The notes below the pieces were generated by a model. The model was not told where the DNA came from, did not search any database, and saw nothing but the letters and a program-made list of their open reading frames with translations. This document shows, one piece after another, positions 1 through 7,993 of a DNA stretch of 64,000 bases. Numbering within the stretch: the first letter of the stretch is position 1; each line of letters begins with the position of its first letter. Both the position numbers and the translations under genes were made by a program. The stretch spans positions 124,001-188,000 of the forward strand of contig CAVTTK010000001.1 of assembly GCA_963737625.1 (NCBI GenBank). The letters run 5' to 3'. Origin of the DNA: Bog-756 sp963737625. GTDB lineage: Bacteria; Actinomycetota; Acidimicrobiia; Acidimicrobiales; RAAP-2.

Positions 1-153
1 TCCGGCACCGTGTTCGTTGGCCTGTCGCGCCCCGGTCATGAGACGGCGTCCTTCGCCTTCACCGTGCCCGGTGACCGCGAGCGGGTCCGCCAGTACGCCA
101 CCATCGCGGCCCTGGACCTCTTGCGCCGGACGTTGGCCAGCGACGGCCGCTGA
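1..153 (+). CDS. cinA: CinA C-terminal fragment (nicotinamide-nucleotide amidohydrolase), 5' truncated by window edge
   Basis: Frame 1 reads 50 residues from the window edge to a TGA at 151-153. The pattern GTVFVGLS, then F-x-VPGDRERVR, then a helix ending in ALDLLRR is the last strand and helix of the CinA/PncC amidase domain. This domain hydrolyses NMN to nicotinate mononucleotide in pyridine nucleotide recycling. Actinobacteria often carry cinA just upstream of recA, and recA lies at 3268, which supports the call. Three opposite-strand genes separate the two here. Only the C-terminus is visible, so the full domain layout is unknown. Confidence 0.75.
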   Translation, partial: SGTVFVGLSRPGHETASFAFTVPGDRERVRQYATIAALDLLRRTLASDGR

Positions 154-189
154 CGGATCCCATCCGCCGTGATCACCCCCCGGCCATCG

Positions 190-642
190 TCATCCGACGT
201 GGTCGTGTCCGAAGTGCAGCGGAGGGTGGTCGAGGATCACCGTGCCCAACAACAGATTGGAGGGGGTCCGGAGCACGACGACGGCCAGCCGCCCCGACGG
301 GGATCCGAGGGGTCTCGCCACCGACTCCCGGGTGAAGGCACCCGTGAATTCGATCACGCAGATCCGGCCCGGCCCCGGACGGGCGGCCAGGTGCCCGAAG
401 AGACGTGGCGCCTCGCGGCGTAGTCCCGTCAGGGTGAGCAGGTGGGCCCCGGCCAGCTGGCCCGACCCGTGGACGGCGCGCGACGCGGCAGGCAGGGCCA
501 GGTAGCAGGAGCTGTCGGAGGTCCCGAGGTCGCTGCGGACGCTGGAGCAGCCGGCCACCACGGACGCGGTGGCCAGGCAGGCGGCCAATCCGGCGGCGAT
601 GCGCCGGGCCAAGGGCCGATGCGCGGGTCGGCGGGCGCTCAT
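190..642 (-). CDS. Small secreted lipoprotein of unknown function
   Basis: The 150-residue product has an Arg-rich N-terminus (MSARRPAHRPLARR), a hydrophobic stretch and a lipobox VVAGC with the lipidated Cys at residue 32, so it is predicted to be anchored outside the membrane. The mature part is small and I do not recognise a family. Its ATG (640-642) overlaps the TGA of the upstream flippase gene in an ATGA junction, so the two are probably translationally coupled. The same frame stays open far upstream, but that stretch is antisense-like low-complexity sequence and the lipoprotein signal fixes the start. Confidence 0.7.
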   Translation of the reverse strand: MSARRPAHRPLARRIAAGLAACLATASVVAGCSSVRSDLGTSDSSCYLALPAASRAVHGSGQLAGAHLLTLTGLRREAPRLFGHLAARPGPGRICVIEFTGAFTRESVARPLGSPSGRLAVVVLRTPSNLLLGTVILDHPPLHFGHDHVG

Positions 643-1715
643 GGGGAGGTCATCCCCGGCCGGTCGGGAGCAGTGGGCGGTCGCCCCTGCGGGACCACTC
701 CCCGATCCCAGGCCTCGACGGGTGACGAGAGGGCCTGTCTGTTCCAGCGACCCCTGCGGACCTCGAGGGCCAGCTCGCCCCACAGGGCCCAGCCGACGGC
801 CAGGACCAACCAGAAGCTGATGAACCGGTAGATCAGGACGGCGTCGACGGTGGTCGTCTCGGCCCCGCCGAACGCCACCAGGGCGATGGTGATGCTTCCC
901 TCGACGACCCCCAGGCCCCCCGGGGTGATGGGCAGGGTCGTGGCCAGCTGACCCGCACCGTAGGCCAGCAGGAGTCCCTTCCACGGGACGGTGGCCCCGA
1001 TGGCCGGGAACATCATGGCGAAGCAGGCGCAGTCGAACAGCCAGTTGGCTGTGCCCAGGACCATCGTCCTCACCACCTGCCTCCATTCGAGGTGGACCGA
1101 GGTGGTCCAGCGGAGACTCCGCTGGAGGCGGGCCTCCGTGTGGGCCGAGGGCCGACCGGTCAGCGAGCGGGACGACCGAATGAGCCGGTCGGTGATCCAC
1201 ACGAGAGGCCGTTCGTAGATGAACAGCGCGCCGGTGGCCACGGCGATGACCAGGGCACCCACGATGGCCGGGACCAGGTCGAGGGAAGCCCCGAGTCCGG
1301 TGGCCAGCACCAGGCCCAGGGTGGCGACCAGGGCCAGTGAGGCGATCGACGCGATCACCGTGCCGGCGATGGCCCACGTGGCGAGGGTGTTGCCGGCCCC
1401 GAAGCGTCGGAACCACCGGAAGCTGTACACGGCGGCGAGGGCATTCCCGCCCGGGAACGAGTTGGCCAGCGCCTGGGAGGCGAACGTCGCTTTCAGGAGT
1501 GCCTCCCGAGGTGCCCTGAGTCCGCCGAAGCCGAGCAGGCCGTACTGCATGGCGGCGAAGCTCACGAACGACAGGAACTCGGCCAGCACCGCGGCCAAGA
1601 GCCACCACCAGTCCAAGTTCCCGAGCGCCCCTCCGAGCCCGGACAGCTCGTCGGTGTGGGACGACAGCACCCAGACGGCCACGGCGACCCCGCCCAGTCC
1701 CAGCAGGGCCCGCAC
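639..1715 (-). CDS. YbhN/UPF0104-type integral membrane flippase-like protein (LPG synthase TM domain family)
   Basis: The protein is polytopic with about seven or eight hydrophobic segments and the family signature PITPGGLGVVEG followed by a polar SITIAL helix. This is typical of the transmembrane half of lysylphosphatidylglycerol synthases and stand-alone YbhN/AglD-like proteins. Such proteins are thought to move or modify lipids at the cytoplasmic membrane, and no synthase domain is attached. The start is uncertain. The chosen GTG (1713-1715) opens just before the first TM segment. An ATG at 1931 would add 72 low-complexity residues and overlap the DUF3048 gene by about 170 bp. The end overlaps the lipoprotein start (ATGA), so the three minus-strand genes look like one operon. 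Confidence 0.8.
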   Translation of the reverse strand: MRALLGLGGVAVAVWVLSSHTDELSGLGGALGNLDWWWLLAAVLAEFLSFVSFAAMQYGLLGFGGLRAPREALLKATFASQALANSFPGGNALAAVYSFRWFRRFGAGNTLATWAIAGTVIASIASLALVATLGLVLATGLGASLDLVPAIVGALVIAVATGALFIYERPLVWITDRLIRSSRSLTGRPSAHTEARLQRSLRWTTSVHLEWRQVVRTMVLGTANWLFDCACFAMMFPAIGATVPWKGLLLAYGAGQLATTLPITPGGLGVVEGSITIALVAFGGAETTTVDAVLIYRFISFWLVLAVGWALWGELALEVRRGRWNRQALSSPVEAWDRGVVPQGRPPTAPDRPGMTSP

Positions 1716-1759
1716 GAGGGGCCACCACCGGCGCCACCGCGGACCGATCCGTGGTGGCG

Positions 1760-2977
1760 TTACGGCGCCTTGGTCGTGGTGCTGACGTTCGGAGTTGGCG
1801 CCGCCGCTGTCGGGGTGACTGCGATGCCCACCGGTACCAACTCCACCCAGCTGTTGCCGGGGGCCAGCGTGATCGGAGCGCCTCCGGTCGTGGTGAGCGT
1901 GGGCGGCTGGGTGAGGACATTCCGCGTCCACGTGCCGGTAATGGCGACGCCGTTGCGCATGACCACCAGGGGGCCGGTCCCGGTGGCGGTGACGTCCACC
2001 TCGTGGCCCCCCTCACTGTTCTCCACCCACGGCCCAGTGGCGGTGGGCACGGTCATGACCACGACGTCGGTGGCGGCGGTCTGGGACCCGTCGAGGAGCT
2101 TGTCGGGCTGGCCCGAGTAGAACCGGAGGTAGGTGCCGGTGGCCGGATTCCACTGCCAGGTCACGTCGGATGTGGAGGAGAAGGGAATGTGCACCGTGGC
2201 GCCCGAGCCGGCCACCGAGCCCTTGGGCAGCGCGGCCGAGTACTGGAAGACCGGCGCCGGCGGCGTCGTGTCGGACGGGCGGAGGGCCCAGAGGGTGGCC
2301 GTGTTCACGAACGTCGAGTACGGGGCCACCCGGCCGGGCTGCTGGATGATGGCCGAACCGTTCCCGCCGGAGTAGAGATTCGTGTCGATGAGTGGCGACG
2401 CCTGCATGAGGGCGATGACCGGGTCGATTCCGCCGGCATGGACGAACAGCGGATTCGAGAACTGCGACATGATGCCGGCGTCGGGCTGCCGGGCGGAGCG
2501 GAGGTCGCCCACCAACGGCGCCGTGTGGCACTGGAAGACGGCCAGGAGGCGGGTGATGGCGCCTTCCACCGGCTCCTCGAAGACGATATCGGCCTGGTTC
2601 AGACCGGACGATGGGCGGTCGTCGGGGTAGTTGCCGATCTTCACCCCGAGGGCCGGACGGGCGGGGACCGTGCCCCCTGGGGCGGGCGTCCCGGTGAGCG
2701 GGCACAACGGCGCCGGGTCCGTCGTGGTGGTGGTGGCCGCCACCTTGGCCGCCGTGGCTTCCTTCTTGTCGTTGTGGGTCGCCACCACGCCGATCACCAC
2801 ACCGATCAGCACCACCGCCAGTCCTCCGAGCACGTACCACCAGGTCCGCGAGCCCCCTCGCCCCCCGGCCGCCTGCTGGCGCAACTCCTGTCGCGAGAGA
2901 ACGGGAGGACCCGTGCCGGCCCCCCCGGGAGGGGCGTCGCCGGGACCTGATCCGGAAGGCGGTTGATCATCGGGCAT
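1760..2977 (-). CDS. DUF3048 (YerB-like) membrane-anchored extracytoplasmic protein
   Basis: The product is 405 residues. A Pro/Gly-rich cytoplasmic N-terminus of about 45 residues leads to one TM helix (WWYVLGGLAVVLIGVVIGVV) and a Thr-rich linker. Two DUF3048 lobes follow: LGVKIGNYPDDRPSSGLNQADIV with VEGAITRLLAVF and the D-x-RSAR motif, then a C-terminal lobe near TYLRFY and ENSEGG-x-EV. The family is extracytoplasmic and poorly characterised; related YerB proteins are lipoproteins linked to the cell envelope. It is the first gene of the minus-strand trio and is divergent from recA. Its promoter must lie between 2978 and the recA control region. Confidence 0.85.
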   Translation of the reverse strand: MPDDQPPSGSGPGDAPPGGAGTGPPVLSRQELRQQAAGGRGGSRTWWYVLGGLAVVLIGVVIGVVATHNDKKEATAAKVAATTTTTDPAPLCPLTGTPAPGGTVPARPALGVKIGNYPDDRPSSGLNQADIVFEEPVEGAITRLLAVFQCHTAPLVGDLRSARQPDAGIMSQFSNPLFVHAGGIDPVIALMQASPLIDTNLYSGGNGSAIIQQPGRVAPYSTFVNTATLWALRPSDTTPPAPVFQYSAALPKGSVAGSGATVHIPFSSTSDVTWQWNPATGTYLRFYSGQPDKLLDGSQTAATDVVVMTVPTATGPWVENSEGGHEVDVTATGTGPLVVMRNGVAITGTWTRNVLTQPPTLTTTGGAPITLAPGNSWVELVPVGIAVTPTAAAPTPNVSTTTKAP

Positions 2978-3082
2978 TGATGGGTGAGGCTACTGCGGAC
3001 CCATCCGCTGGAGGTCGATGGAAGCTCCGGCGGAGGGTCCCGGCCCCGGCTCCGCCGGCCGGGCCCGGGACCGAACTCCCCC

Positions 3083-3112
3083 TTGACGCGGACGGTCCCG
3101 AGGATCCAACAT
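3083..3112 (+). promoter_or_regulatory. Candidate recA promoter
   Basis: A TTGACG (3083-3088) and a weaker CAACAT (3107-3112) are separated by 18 bp and lie immediately upstream of the LexA box, as expected for a LexA-controlled promoter. The -10 element is a poor match, and TACAGT at 3131-3136 is an alternative. Confidence 0.4.
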
Positions 3113-3126
3113 CGAACATGCGTTCG
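3113..3126. promoter_or_regulatory. LexA/SOS box upstream of recA
   Basis: CGAACATGCGTTCG is a perfect fit to the Gram-positive 'Cheo' box consensus CGAACRNRYGTTCG (GAAC-N4-GTTC core) that LexA binds in actinobacteria and Bacillus. It lies about 140 bp upstream of the recA start. This supports DNA-damage induction of recA; lexA itself is not in the window. Confidence 0.88.
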
Positions 3127-3267
3127 GGTCTACAGTGACCTCGTCGTCCAGCACCACACCGCAGTGATCGGCCCCGGATCTCGGTCCGGACCCACCAGAG
3201 CAAGTGTCACACCCCCTCCATAGGGTCGGCACGGTCAGATGAGCGACAAGCACCGAGGAGAGAAGAC

Positions 3268-4341
3268 ATGGAACGTGACAAGGCACTCGACATGGCCCTG
3301 GGGCAGATCGAGAAGCAGTTCGGCAAGGGGTCGATCATGCGTATGGGCGAGAACCTGCACATGAACATCGAAGCCATCCCGACCGGTGCCCTGGCCCTCG
3401 ACCTGGCCCTCGGCATCGGCGGCCTCCCACGGGGCAGGATCGTGGAGATCTTCGGTCCGGAGTCCTCGGGCAAGTCCACCTTGGCCATGCACGTCGTGGC
3501 CGAGGCCCAGCGCAACGGTGGGATCTGCGCCTACGTGGACGCCGAGCACGCCATGGACCCGGTCTACGCCAAGGCCATCGGCGTCAACATCGACGACCTG
3601 CTGATCTCCCAGCCCGATACCGGCGAGCAGGCCCTGGAGATCGCCGACATGCTCATCCGGTCGGGGGCCCTCGATGTCCTCGTCATCGACTCGGTGGCGG
3701 CGCTGACCCCCCGGGCGGAGATCGAGGGGGAGATGGGCGACACCCACGTCGGCCTGCAGGCCCGCCTGATGTCCCAGGCCCTCCGCAAGCTGACCGGGAC
3801 GCTGTCGAAGTCGCGGACCATCGCCATCTTCATCAACCAGCTGCGGGAGAAGATCGGCGTCATGTACGGATCGCCCGAGGTCACCCCGGGAGGTCGGGCC
3901 CTCAAGTTCTACTCGTCGGTGCGGCTGGACATCCGGCGCATCGAGACCATCAAGGACGGTGCCGACCAGGTCGGCAACCGGACCCGGGTCAAGGTGGTCA
4001 AGAACAAGTGCTCACCCCCGTTCAAGCAGGCGGAGTTCGACATCACCTTCGGCCGGGGCATCAGCCGTGAGGGGTCGTTGCTGGATGTCGGTGTGGAGCT
4101 GGGCTTCATCAAGAAGTCCGGTGCCTGGTTCACCTACGAAGGGGAGCAGCTGGGCCAGGGACGGGAGAACGTCAAGACCTTCCTGACCGAGAATCCACAG
4201 CTGATGGCCGAGGTCGACGAGCGGATCCGCGAGCATCTGGCCGCCCAGAACGCCGTCGAGGCCGAAGAGGCGTCGGCCGCTCTGCCGGACGACGTGCGCG
4301 ACCTGGACCTCGATGACCAGCCCATCACCCTCAGCGAGTAG
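3268..4341 (+). CDS. recA: RecA recombinase
   Basis: The 357-residue length is normal for the family. RecA is the ATP-dependent strand-exchange protein and LexA co-protease. Visible features are the Walker A motif GPESSGKST at residues 63-71, the Walker B region LDVLVIDSVAALTP, the L1 loop with EGEMGDTHVGLQARLMSQALRK, the L2 region FINQLREKIGVMYGSPE with TPGGRALKFY, and an acidic C-terminus. No intein interrupts the gene. A GAGGAG ribosome site lies 7 nt before the ATG, and an SOS box lies upstream. recX, a common downstream neighbour, is absent: the next gene is convergent and lies beyond a strong hairpin. Confidence 0.98.
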   Translation: MERDKALDMALGQIEKQFGKGSIMRMGENLHMNIEAIPTGALALDLALGIGGLPRGRIVEIFGPESSGKSTLAMHVVAEAQRNGGICAYVDAEHAMDPVYAKAIGVNIDDLLISQPDTGEQALEIADMLIRSGALDVLVIDSVAALTPRAEIEGEMGDTHVGLQARLMSQALRKLTGTLSKSRTIAIFINQLREKIGVMYGSPEVTPGGRALKFYSSVRLDIRRIETIKDGADQVGNRTRVKVVKNKCSPPFKQAEFDITFGRGISREGSLLDVGVELGFIKKSGAWFTYEGEQLGQGRENVKTFLTENPQLMAEVDERIREHLAAQNAVEAEEASAALPDDVRDLDLDDQPITLSE

Positions 4342-4425
4342 CCAGGCAGGGCCCGTTCCCGATCCTCCTACAGCCCCCCGGGATTCGTGACGAGAACGTA
4401 TCGGTCGTCTCATCGACCTTCGCCG

Positions 4426-4454
4426 GCCCGGGACGCATCATGTGCGTCCCGGGC
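4426..4454. terminator. Strong hairpin between convergent recA and the 4523-6457 gene
   Basis: GCCCGGGACGCA (4426-4437) and its exact complement (4443-4454) form a 12-bp stem with a 5-nt loop. There is no U-tract on either side, but the position between two convergent genes suggests a bidirectional terminator. Confidence 0.7.
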
Positions 4455-4522
4455 TGCTGCGTTCGAGCGGCCCTTCGTCTCCCACGGAGTCGGTGGGCCC
4501 GTTACCCGAACCGGGCCGGGGC

Positions 4523-6457
4523 CTACGCGGCGTTGACGGTGTTCGGCGCGTCGCTCGATGGAGAGCCCGGGGCGTAGGTCGCCGTCCAGTTGCCCTGGGA
4601 CGGGTGGCTGAGGCTGGCCGGTCCCCCTCCGACCACCGAGTAGACGTTCTCCATCATCCGCAGCACCTCCGCCGTGGCCCCCGGCGTGGCGTCCGGGATG
4701 ACGTTGGGGGGAACCAGTGAACTGTCGGACATGACGTTGAGCCAATTGGCGTTTCCGGTGGCGAAGACGCCGCCCCCACCGGGGACCGTGTACCACGTCA
4801 TGTCCGAGTAGTTGCCGCCCCGGTTGGCCACCGGGGAGTGGGCGATGATGTCCACGTTGCCTGGGCCGCCGCCGTTGGGAACGTAGCGGTCGAACTCCCC
4901 TTGGACCACTCCGGCGAAGCGGCGGTCCAGGGGGAGTTCGACGCCGGCCAGCACCCACGAGGTCGGGTCGGTGATCACCAGGTCCGCTTTGGCCCCGATG
5001 TCCTGATACGTGCTTCCGATGAGCTCGGCCTCGGGCCGGGACACCGGAGCCTGCGGCCAGTTGACGGTCACCAGCGAGGGGTCCTGGGCGAGCATCGGAT
5101 CCTCGGCGGCCGACTTGTAACAGATCTGGTGCCGGTTGGCCCCGAGGGGAGAGGCCTCGAACCGGATCTGGCGGTAGCAGGCGTTGGCTCCGAGGAAGGC
5201 CATGTTGACGCCGGCGGCCAGAGCCTGCATGGCCCCGTCCCGCATCGGCCCCGACCAGTACTCGTCGTGGCCCAGGCTCACGAGGCCCTTGCGGCTGGTG
5301 AGCAGCTGAGGCTGGGTGTGCAGGTCGATGTCCGTCCAGTAGGTGACGTCCAAGCCGAGCTGCTCGGCCTGATAGATCACCGGGAGCTCGTTGCCCACGA
5401 AGTCGGCGGCCCCGCTGGCCCAGTCGTGGTCATAGGGCCGGTCGAACGAGACGATACGGGCCCGGTCGGCGTAGGTGCCCCCCGCCGGAGCGTGGGTGTA
5501 GGAGAGGGCCTGGTTCCGGTTGCCGTAGTAGAGGCTGTAGCCACCCCAGCGGTTGTAGGCCTGCCAGGTGGTGACGCTCTGCTGGATCACGATGGCGGCC
5601 TGGGAGGAGTCGTCACGCACACACAACGGGACGAACTGTTGCTCACCGGTGGCACCGACCAGTTTCAACAGGTAGGTGCCGGGCGGCCAGGCCGTGTCGA
5701 CGGGGACGGTGAGGGACGGCTCCCAGTGGCACTCGATGGTGTTGACGAACAAGGCCAGGGACGGCGGGGGCTGCCGCGTCCCGGGGACCTCGTCCGACTG
5801 CCAGACCAGCCGGCCACCGATGCCGCCGTAGTAGCCCATGCGGTAGGCCTCGACGTGGAACGAAGCGGCCTTGGTGCTGACGAACAGGGTGACGGTGCCG
5901 CCGACCGTGGTGCTGACCTGGTCGGCATAGCCCTCGATGTCGCCGGGCGCCTGGGGGGCGGTGACCCACCACAGATGCCCGGGCTTGGCGTTTTCGGCGA
6001 TGATGGCGTCCGACGTGGGCAGGAGGACGCCGTTGGCCGACCGGGTGGTCGACCCGACGCCGGTGACCGGGACGATGGCGTCCCCGGGGGCCAGTTCGGC
6101 ACCACCGCGATCACTGGCGGCGCGGCCCCGGGGGCGGCTCTCGGTGTCCACGTGGTTGGCTCCGTCGGAGGACCTGGACCGGGCGACGGCCAGGGCGGCT
6201 GCCGCGGTGACGGCACCGCCGGCCGCCGACAGCCCGACAAACCGTCGGCGGGACATCCGTTTCGAGTGCTGGTGGCGCGGCACCGGCTGGTCTGCTGCCG
6301 CCGGGCCGGCCGGGGTGTCCGGCTTGGCCGCGACAGCCGACTCCTCCGGTGGCCCGTCATCGGTCTGGTCGACCACCGGCGTCAGAGCGGTGTCGGCGAG
6401 GGGACGTCGGCCTGGCCCACGCCCCCGATCGCCGCCTGGTCGTCGATGGTCACCCAC
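4523..6457 (-). CDS. Tat-exported N,N-dimethylformamidase beta-subunit-like protein
   Basis: The product is 644 residues from the GTG at 6457. A twin-arginine signal (SRRRFVG followed by an Ala-rich hydrophobic stretch) begins at the internal Met68 (ATG 6254-6256), which could be the true start. The large C-terminal region resembles the DMFase large-subunit domain. Typical segments are the FHVEAYRMGYYGG beta-sandwich part, WQAYNRWGG-x-SLYYGN, VSFDRPY, the E-QLGLDVTYWTDIDLH segment, SLGHDEYWS and FLGANACYRQIRFE. Characterised DMFases hydrolyse formamides, but most exported actinobacterial homologues have no known substrate. It is a single gene, convergent with recA, with no small DMFase subunit nearby, so an amidase role is only possible. 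Confidence 0.75.
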   Translation of the reverse strand: MGDHRRPGGDRGRGPGRRPLADTALTPVVDQTDDGPPEESAVAAKPDTPAGPAAADQPVPRHQHSKRMSRRRFVGLSAAGGAVTAAAALAVARSRSSDGANHVDTESRPRGRAASDRGGAELAPGDAIVPVTGVGSTTRSANGVLLPTSDAIIAENAKPGHLWWVTAPQAPGDIEGYADQVSTTVGGTVTLFVSTKAASFHVEAYRMGYYGGIGGRLVWQSDEVPGTRQPPPSLALFVNTIECHWEPSLTVPVDTAWPPGTYLLKLVGATGEQQFVPLCVRDDSSQAAIVIQQSVTTWQAYNRWGGYSLYYGNRNQALSYTHAPAGGTYADRARIVSFDRPYDHDWASGAADFVGNELPVIYQAEQLGLDVTYWTDIDLHTQPQLLTSRKGLVSLGHDEYWSGPMRDGAMQALAAGVNMAFLGANACYRQIRFEASPLGANRHQICYKSAAEDPMLAQDPSLVTVNWPQAPVSRPEAELIGSTYQDIGAKADLVITDPTSWVLAGVELPLDRRFAGVVQGEFDRYVPNGGGPGNVDIIAHSPVANRGGNYSDMTWYTVPGGGGVFATGNANWLNVMSDSSLVPPNVIPDATPGATAEVLRMMENVYSVVGGGPASLSHPSQGNWTATYAPGSPSSDAPNTVNAA

Positions 6458-6593
6458 TCACCCTAGTGAGCCGACCACGCAAAGCGGTGTTGGCCGGACC
6501 CCGGTTCTGGCGCCGGGGCCAGGGCCGACTTACGCTCGGGCGGGCCGATCCGCGGGTCCCCGCTTCCGGTCGAAGAGCGAAAGTGAGCCGGTC

Positions 6594-7475
6594 ATGCAGT
6601 TCGGAATCATCCCCCCCGTCCGATTGGGTGTCACCGCCGACCCCGGCTGGATGACCGCATTTGCCCGACACGCCGAGGCATGTGGCTTCGAGTCGGTGGT
6701 CCTGGTGGAGCACGCCGTGGTGATCTCGGGCTACGAGAGCACCTACCCCTACGCCTCGTCGGGAAAGATGCCCCTGCCCGACGACTGCCGGATCCCCGAC
6801 CCGCTGGACCTGATGGCCTACCTGGCCGCCGTGACCGACCGGATCACGCTGGCCACCGGGGTCCTCGTCGTGCCCAACCACCAGGCCGTAGTGCTGGCCA
6901 AGCGCATCGCCACCGTCGACGTGCTGTCGGGGGGCAGGGTGCGGATGTGCGTGGGGGTGGGATGGATGGACGAGGAGCTGGCCGCCACCGGGGCCGACCC
7001 CCGGAGCCGGGGCCGCCGCACCGATGAGACCATCGCTGCCATGCGCGCCCTGTGGGCTGACTCCGGTCCGTCCGGGGCCGACTTCGACGGCGAGTTCGTC
7101 TCCTTCCATCACGCCCATTCGTTCCCCAAGCCGGTGGGGGAACGGGGAGTGCCCATCCACATCGGGGGGCACAGCGAGGCGGCGGCCCGACGGGCCGGCC
7201 GACTGGGTGACGGCTTCCAGCCCCTCGGACTGGCCCCCGAGGTGCTGACCGCCCGCCTCGACCAGGTCCACCGGGCGGCCGAGGAATGTGGGCGCGACCC
7301 CGACGCCATCGAGCTCTCGCTCTCGGGCTACCTGCCCACCACCACCGAACAGGACATCTCGGACGCCGAGAGGGCCGGTGCCGTCCGACTGGTGGTGTCC
7401 ACCTCGATGACGGCCGAGATCGACAAGGTCGCCGAGGAGATGTCGGCCTTCGCCGAGCGGTTCGGGCTCGGGTAG
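6594..7475 (+). CDS. LLM-class F420-dependent oxidoreductase (TIGR03619-like)
   Basis: The 293-residue luciferase-like TIM-barrel protein shows the N-terminal strand MQFGIIPPV, the CGFESVVLVEH segment, DPLDLMAYLAA-TDRITLATGVLVVP, RVRMCVGVGWM-EEL, and the C-terminal VPIHIGGHSEAAARRAGRLGDGF. These are hallmarks of F420-dependent (rather than FMN-dependent) family members in actinobacteria. It probably carries out a hydride transfer on an unknown substrate. It is followed 4 nt later by the SnoaL gene at 7480, so the two are likely co-transcribed. The start at the ATG of MQFG fits homologous N-termini; longer upstream reading in this frame is not conserved-looking. Confidence 0.88.
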   Translation: MQFGIIPPVRLGVTADPGWMTAFARHAEACGFESVVLVEHAVVISGYESTYPYASSGKMPLPDDCRIPDPLDLMAYLAAVTDRITLATGVLVVPNHQAVVLAKRIATVDVLSGGRVRMCVGVGWMDEELAATGADPRSRGRRTDETIAAMRALWADSGPSGADFDGEFVSFHHAHSFPKPVGERGVPIHIGGHSEAAARRAGRLGDGFQPLGLAPEVLTARLDQVHRAAEECGRDPDAIELSLSGYLPTTTEQDISDAERAGAVRLVVSTSMTAEIDKVAEEMSAFAERFGLG

Positions 7476-7479
7476 CGGC

Positions 7480-7992
7480 ATGGCCGATGGTCGTTCCCAG
7501 GAGGACCCGGATCGGCGCACCGGACGGGACGAGGGCGCGTTGCGGAACCTGTCGCTGGCCTACGCCACCGCCGCCGACGCCCGGGACGGCGCCGCCCTGG
7601 CGGCCCTGTTCGTCGACGACGGGACGCTCATGGTCCCCCGATATCCGGTCGACCTGCGCCCGGTGGTGGCCCGCACCGGTGTCGACGCCCTCCGCCAGGT
7701 GGGCGAGATGCTCCGTCGCTACGACCGGACGTTCCATGTGGTGTCCGATGCCCGATTCGTGGTGGAGGGGGAGCACGCCGCCGGTGAGGTCGACTGCGTG
7801 GCCCACCACGTGACGGCGGTGGAGGGAGCCCCGGAGGGAGCTGGGTCGGCCGGCACGGACATGGTCTGGTTCATCCGCTACCGCGACCGGTACCGGCGCA
7901 CGGGGTCGGGGTGGAAGTTCGTACGCCGCGAGCTCCACCTCCAGTGGGTGGAAGAGCACCCGGTGGACCTGATCGGCGTGCCCCCCGAGTGA
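7480..7992 (+). CDS. SnoaL-like / NTF2-fold protein
   Basis: The 170-residue product has the NTF2-like pattern: an N-terminal helix (LRNLSLAYATAADARDGAALAALF) followed by VDDGTLMV, then FHVVSDARF, and finally WKFVRRELHLQWVEEHP. Proteins of this fold include small cyclases, isomerases, dehydratases and ligand-binding partners; the active residues cannot be assigned here. It starts 4 nt after the LLM oxidoreductase, suggesting the two act on the same substrate. It ends one base before the convergent citrate-synthase-type gene. Confidence 0.8.
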   Translation: MADGRSQEDPDRRTGRDEGALRNLSLAYATAADARDGAALAALFVDDGTLMVPRYPVDLRPVVARTGVDALRQVGEMLRRYDRTFHVVSDARFVVEGEHAAGEVDCVAHHVTAVEGAPEGAGSAGTDMVWFIRYRDRYRRTGSGWKFVRRELHLQWVEEHPVDLIGVPPE

Positions 7993-7993
7993 C

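Noticed and set aside
190..2016. 608-codon minus-strand frame extending upstream of the lipoprotein
   Set aside because: The region before 642 is antisense-like low-complexity sequence overlapping the flippase and DUF3048 genes. The lipoprotein signal at MSARRPAHRP marks the real start.
4838..6466. Long plus-strand frame opposite the DMFase-like gene
   Set aside because: Gly/Val/Arg-biased, no motif, and exactly antisense to a well-supported Tat-exported protein.
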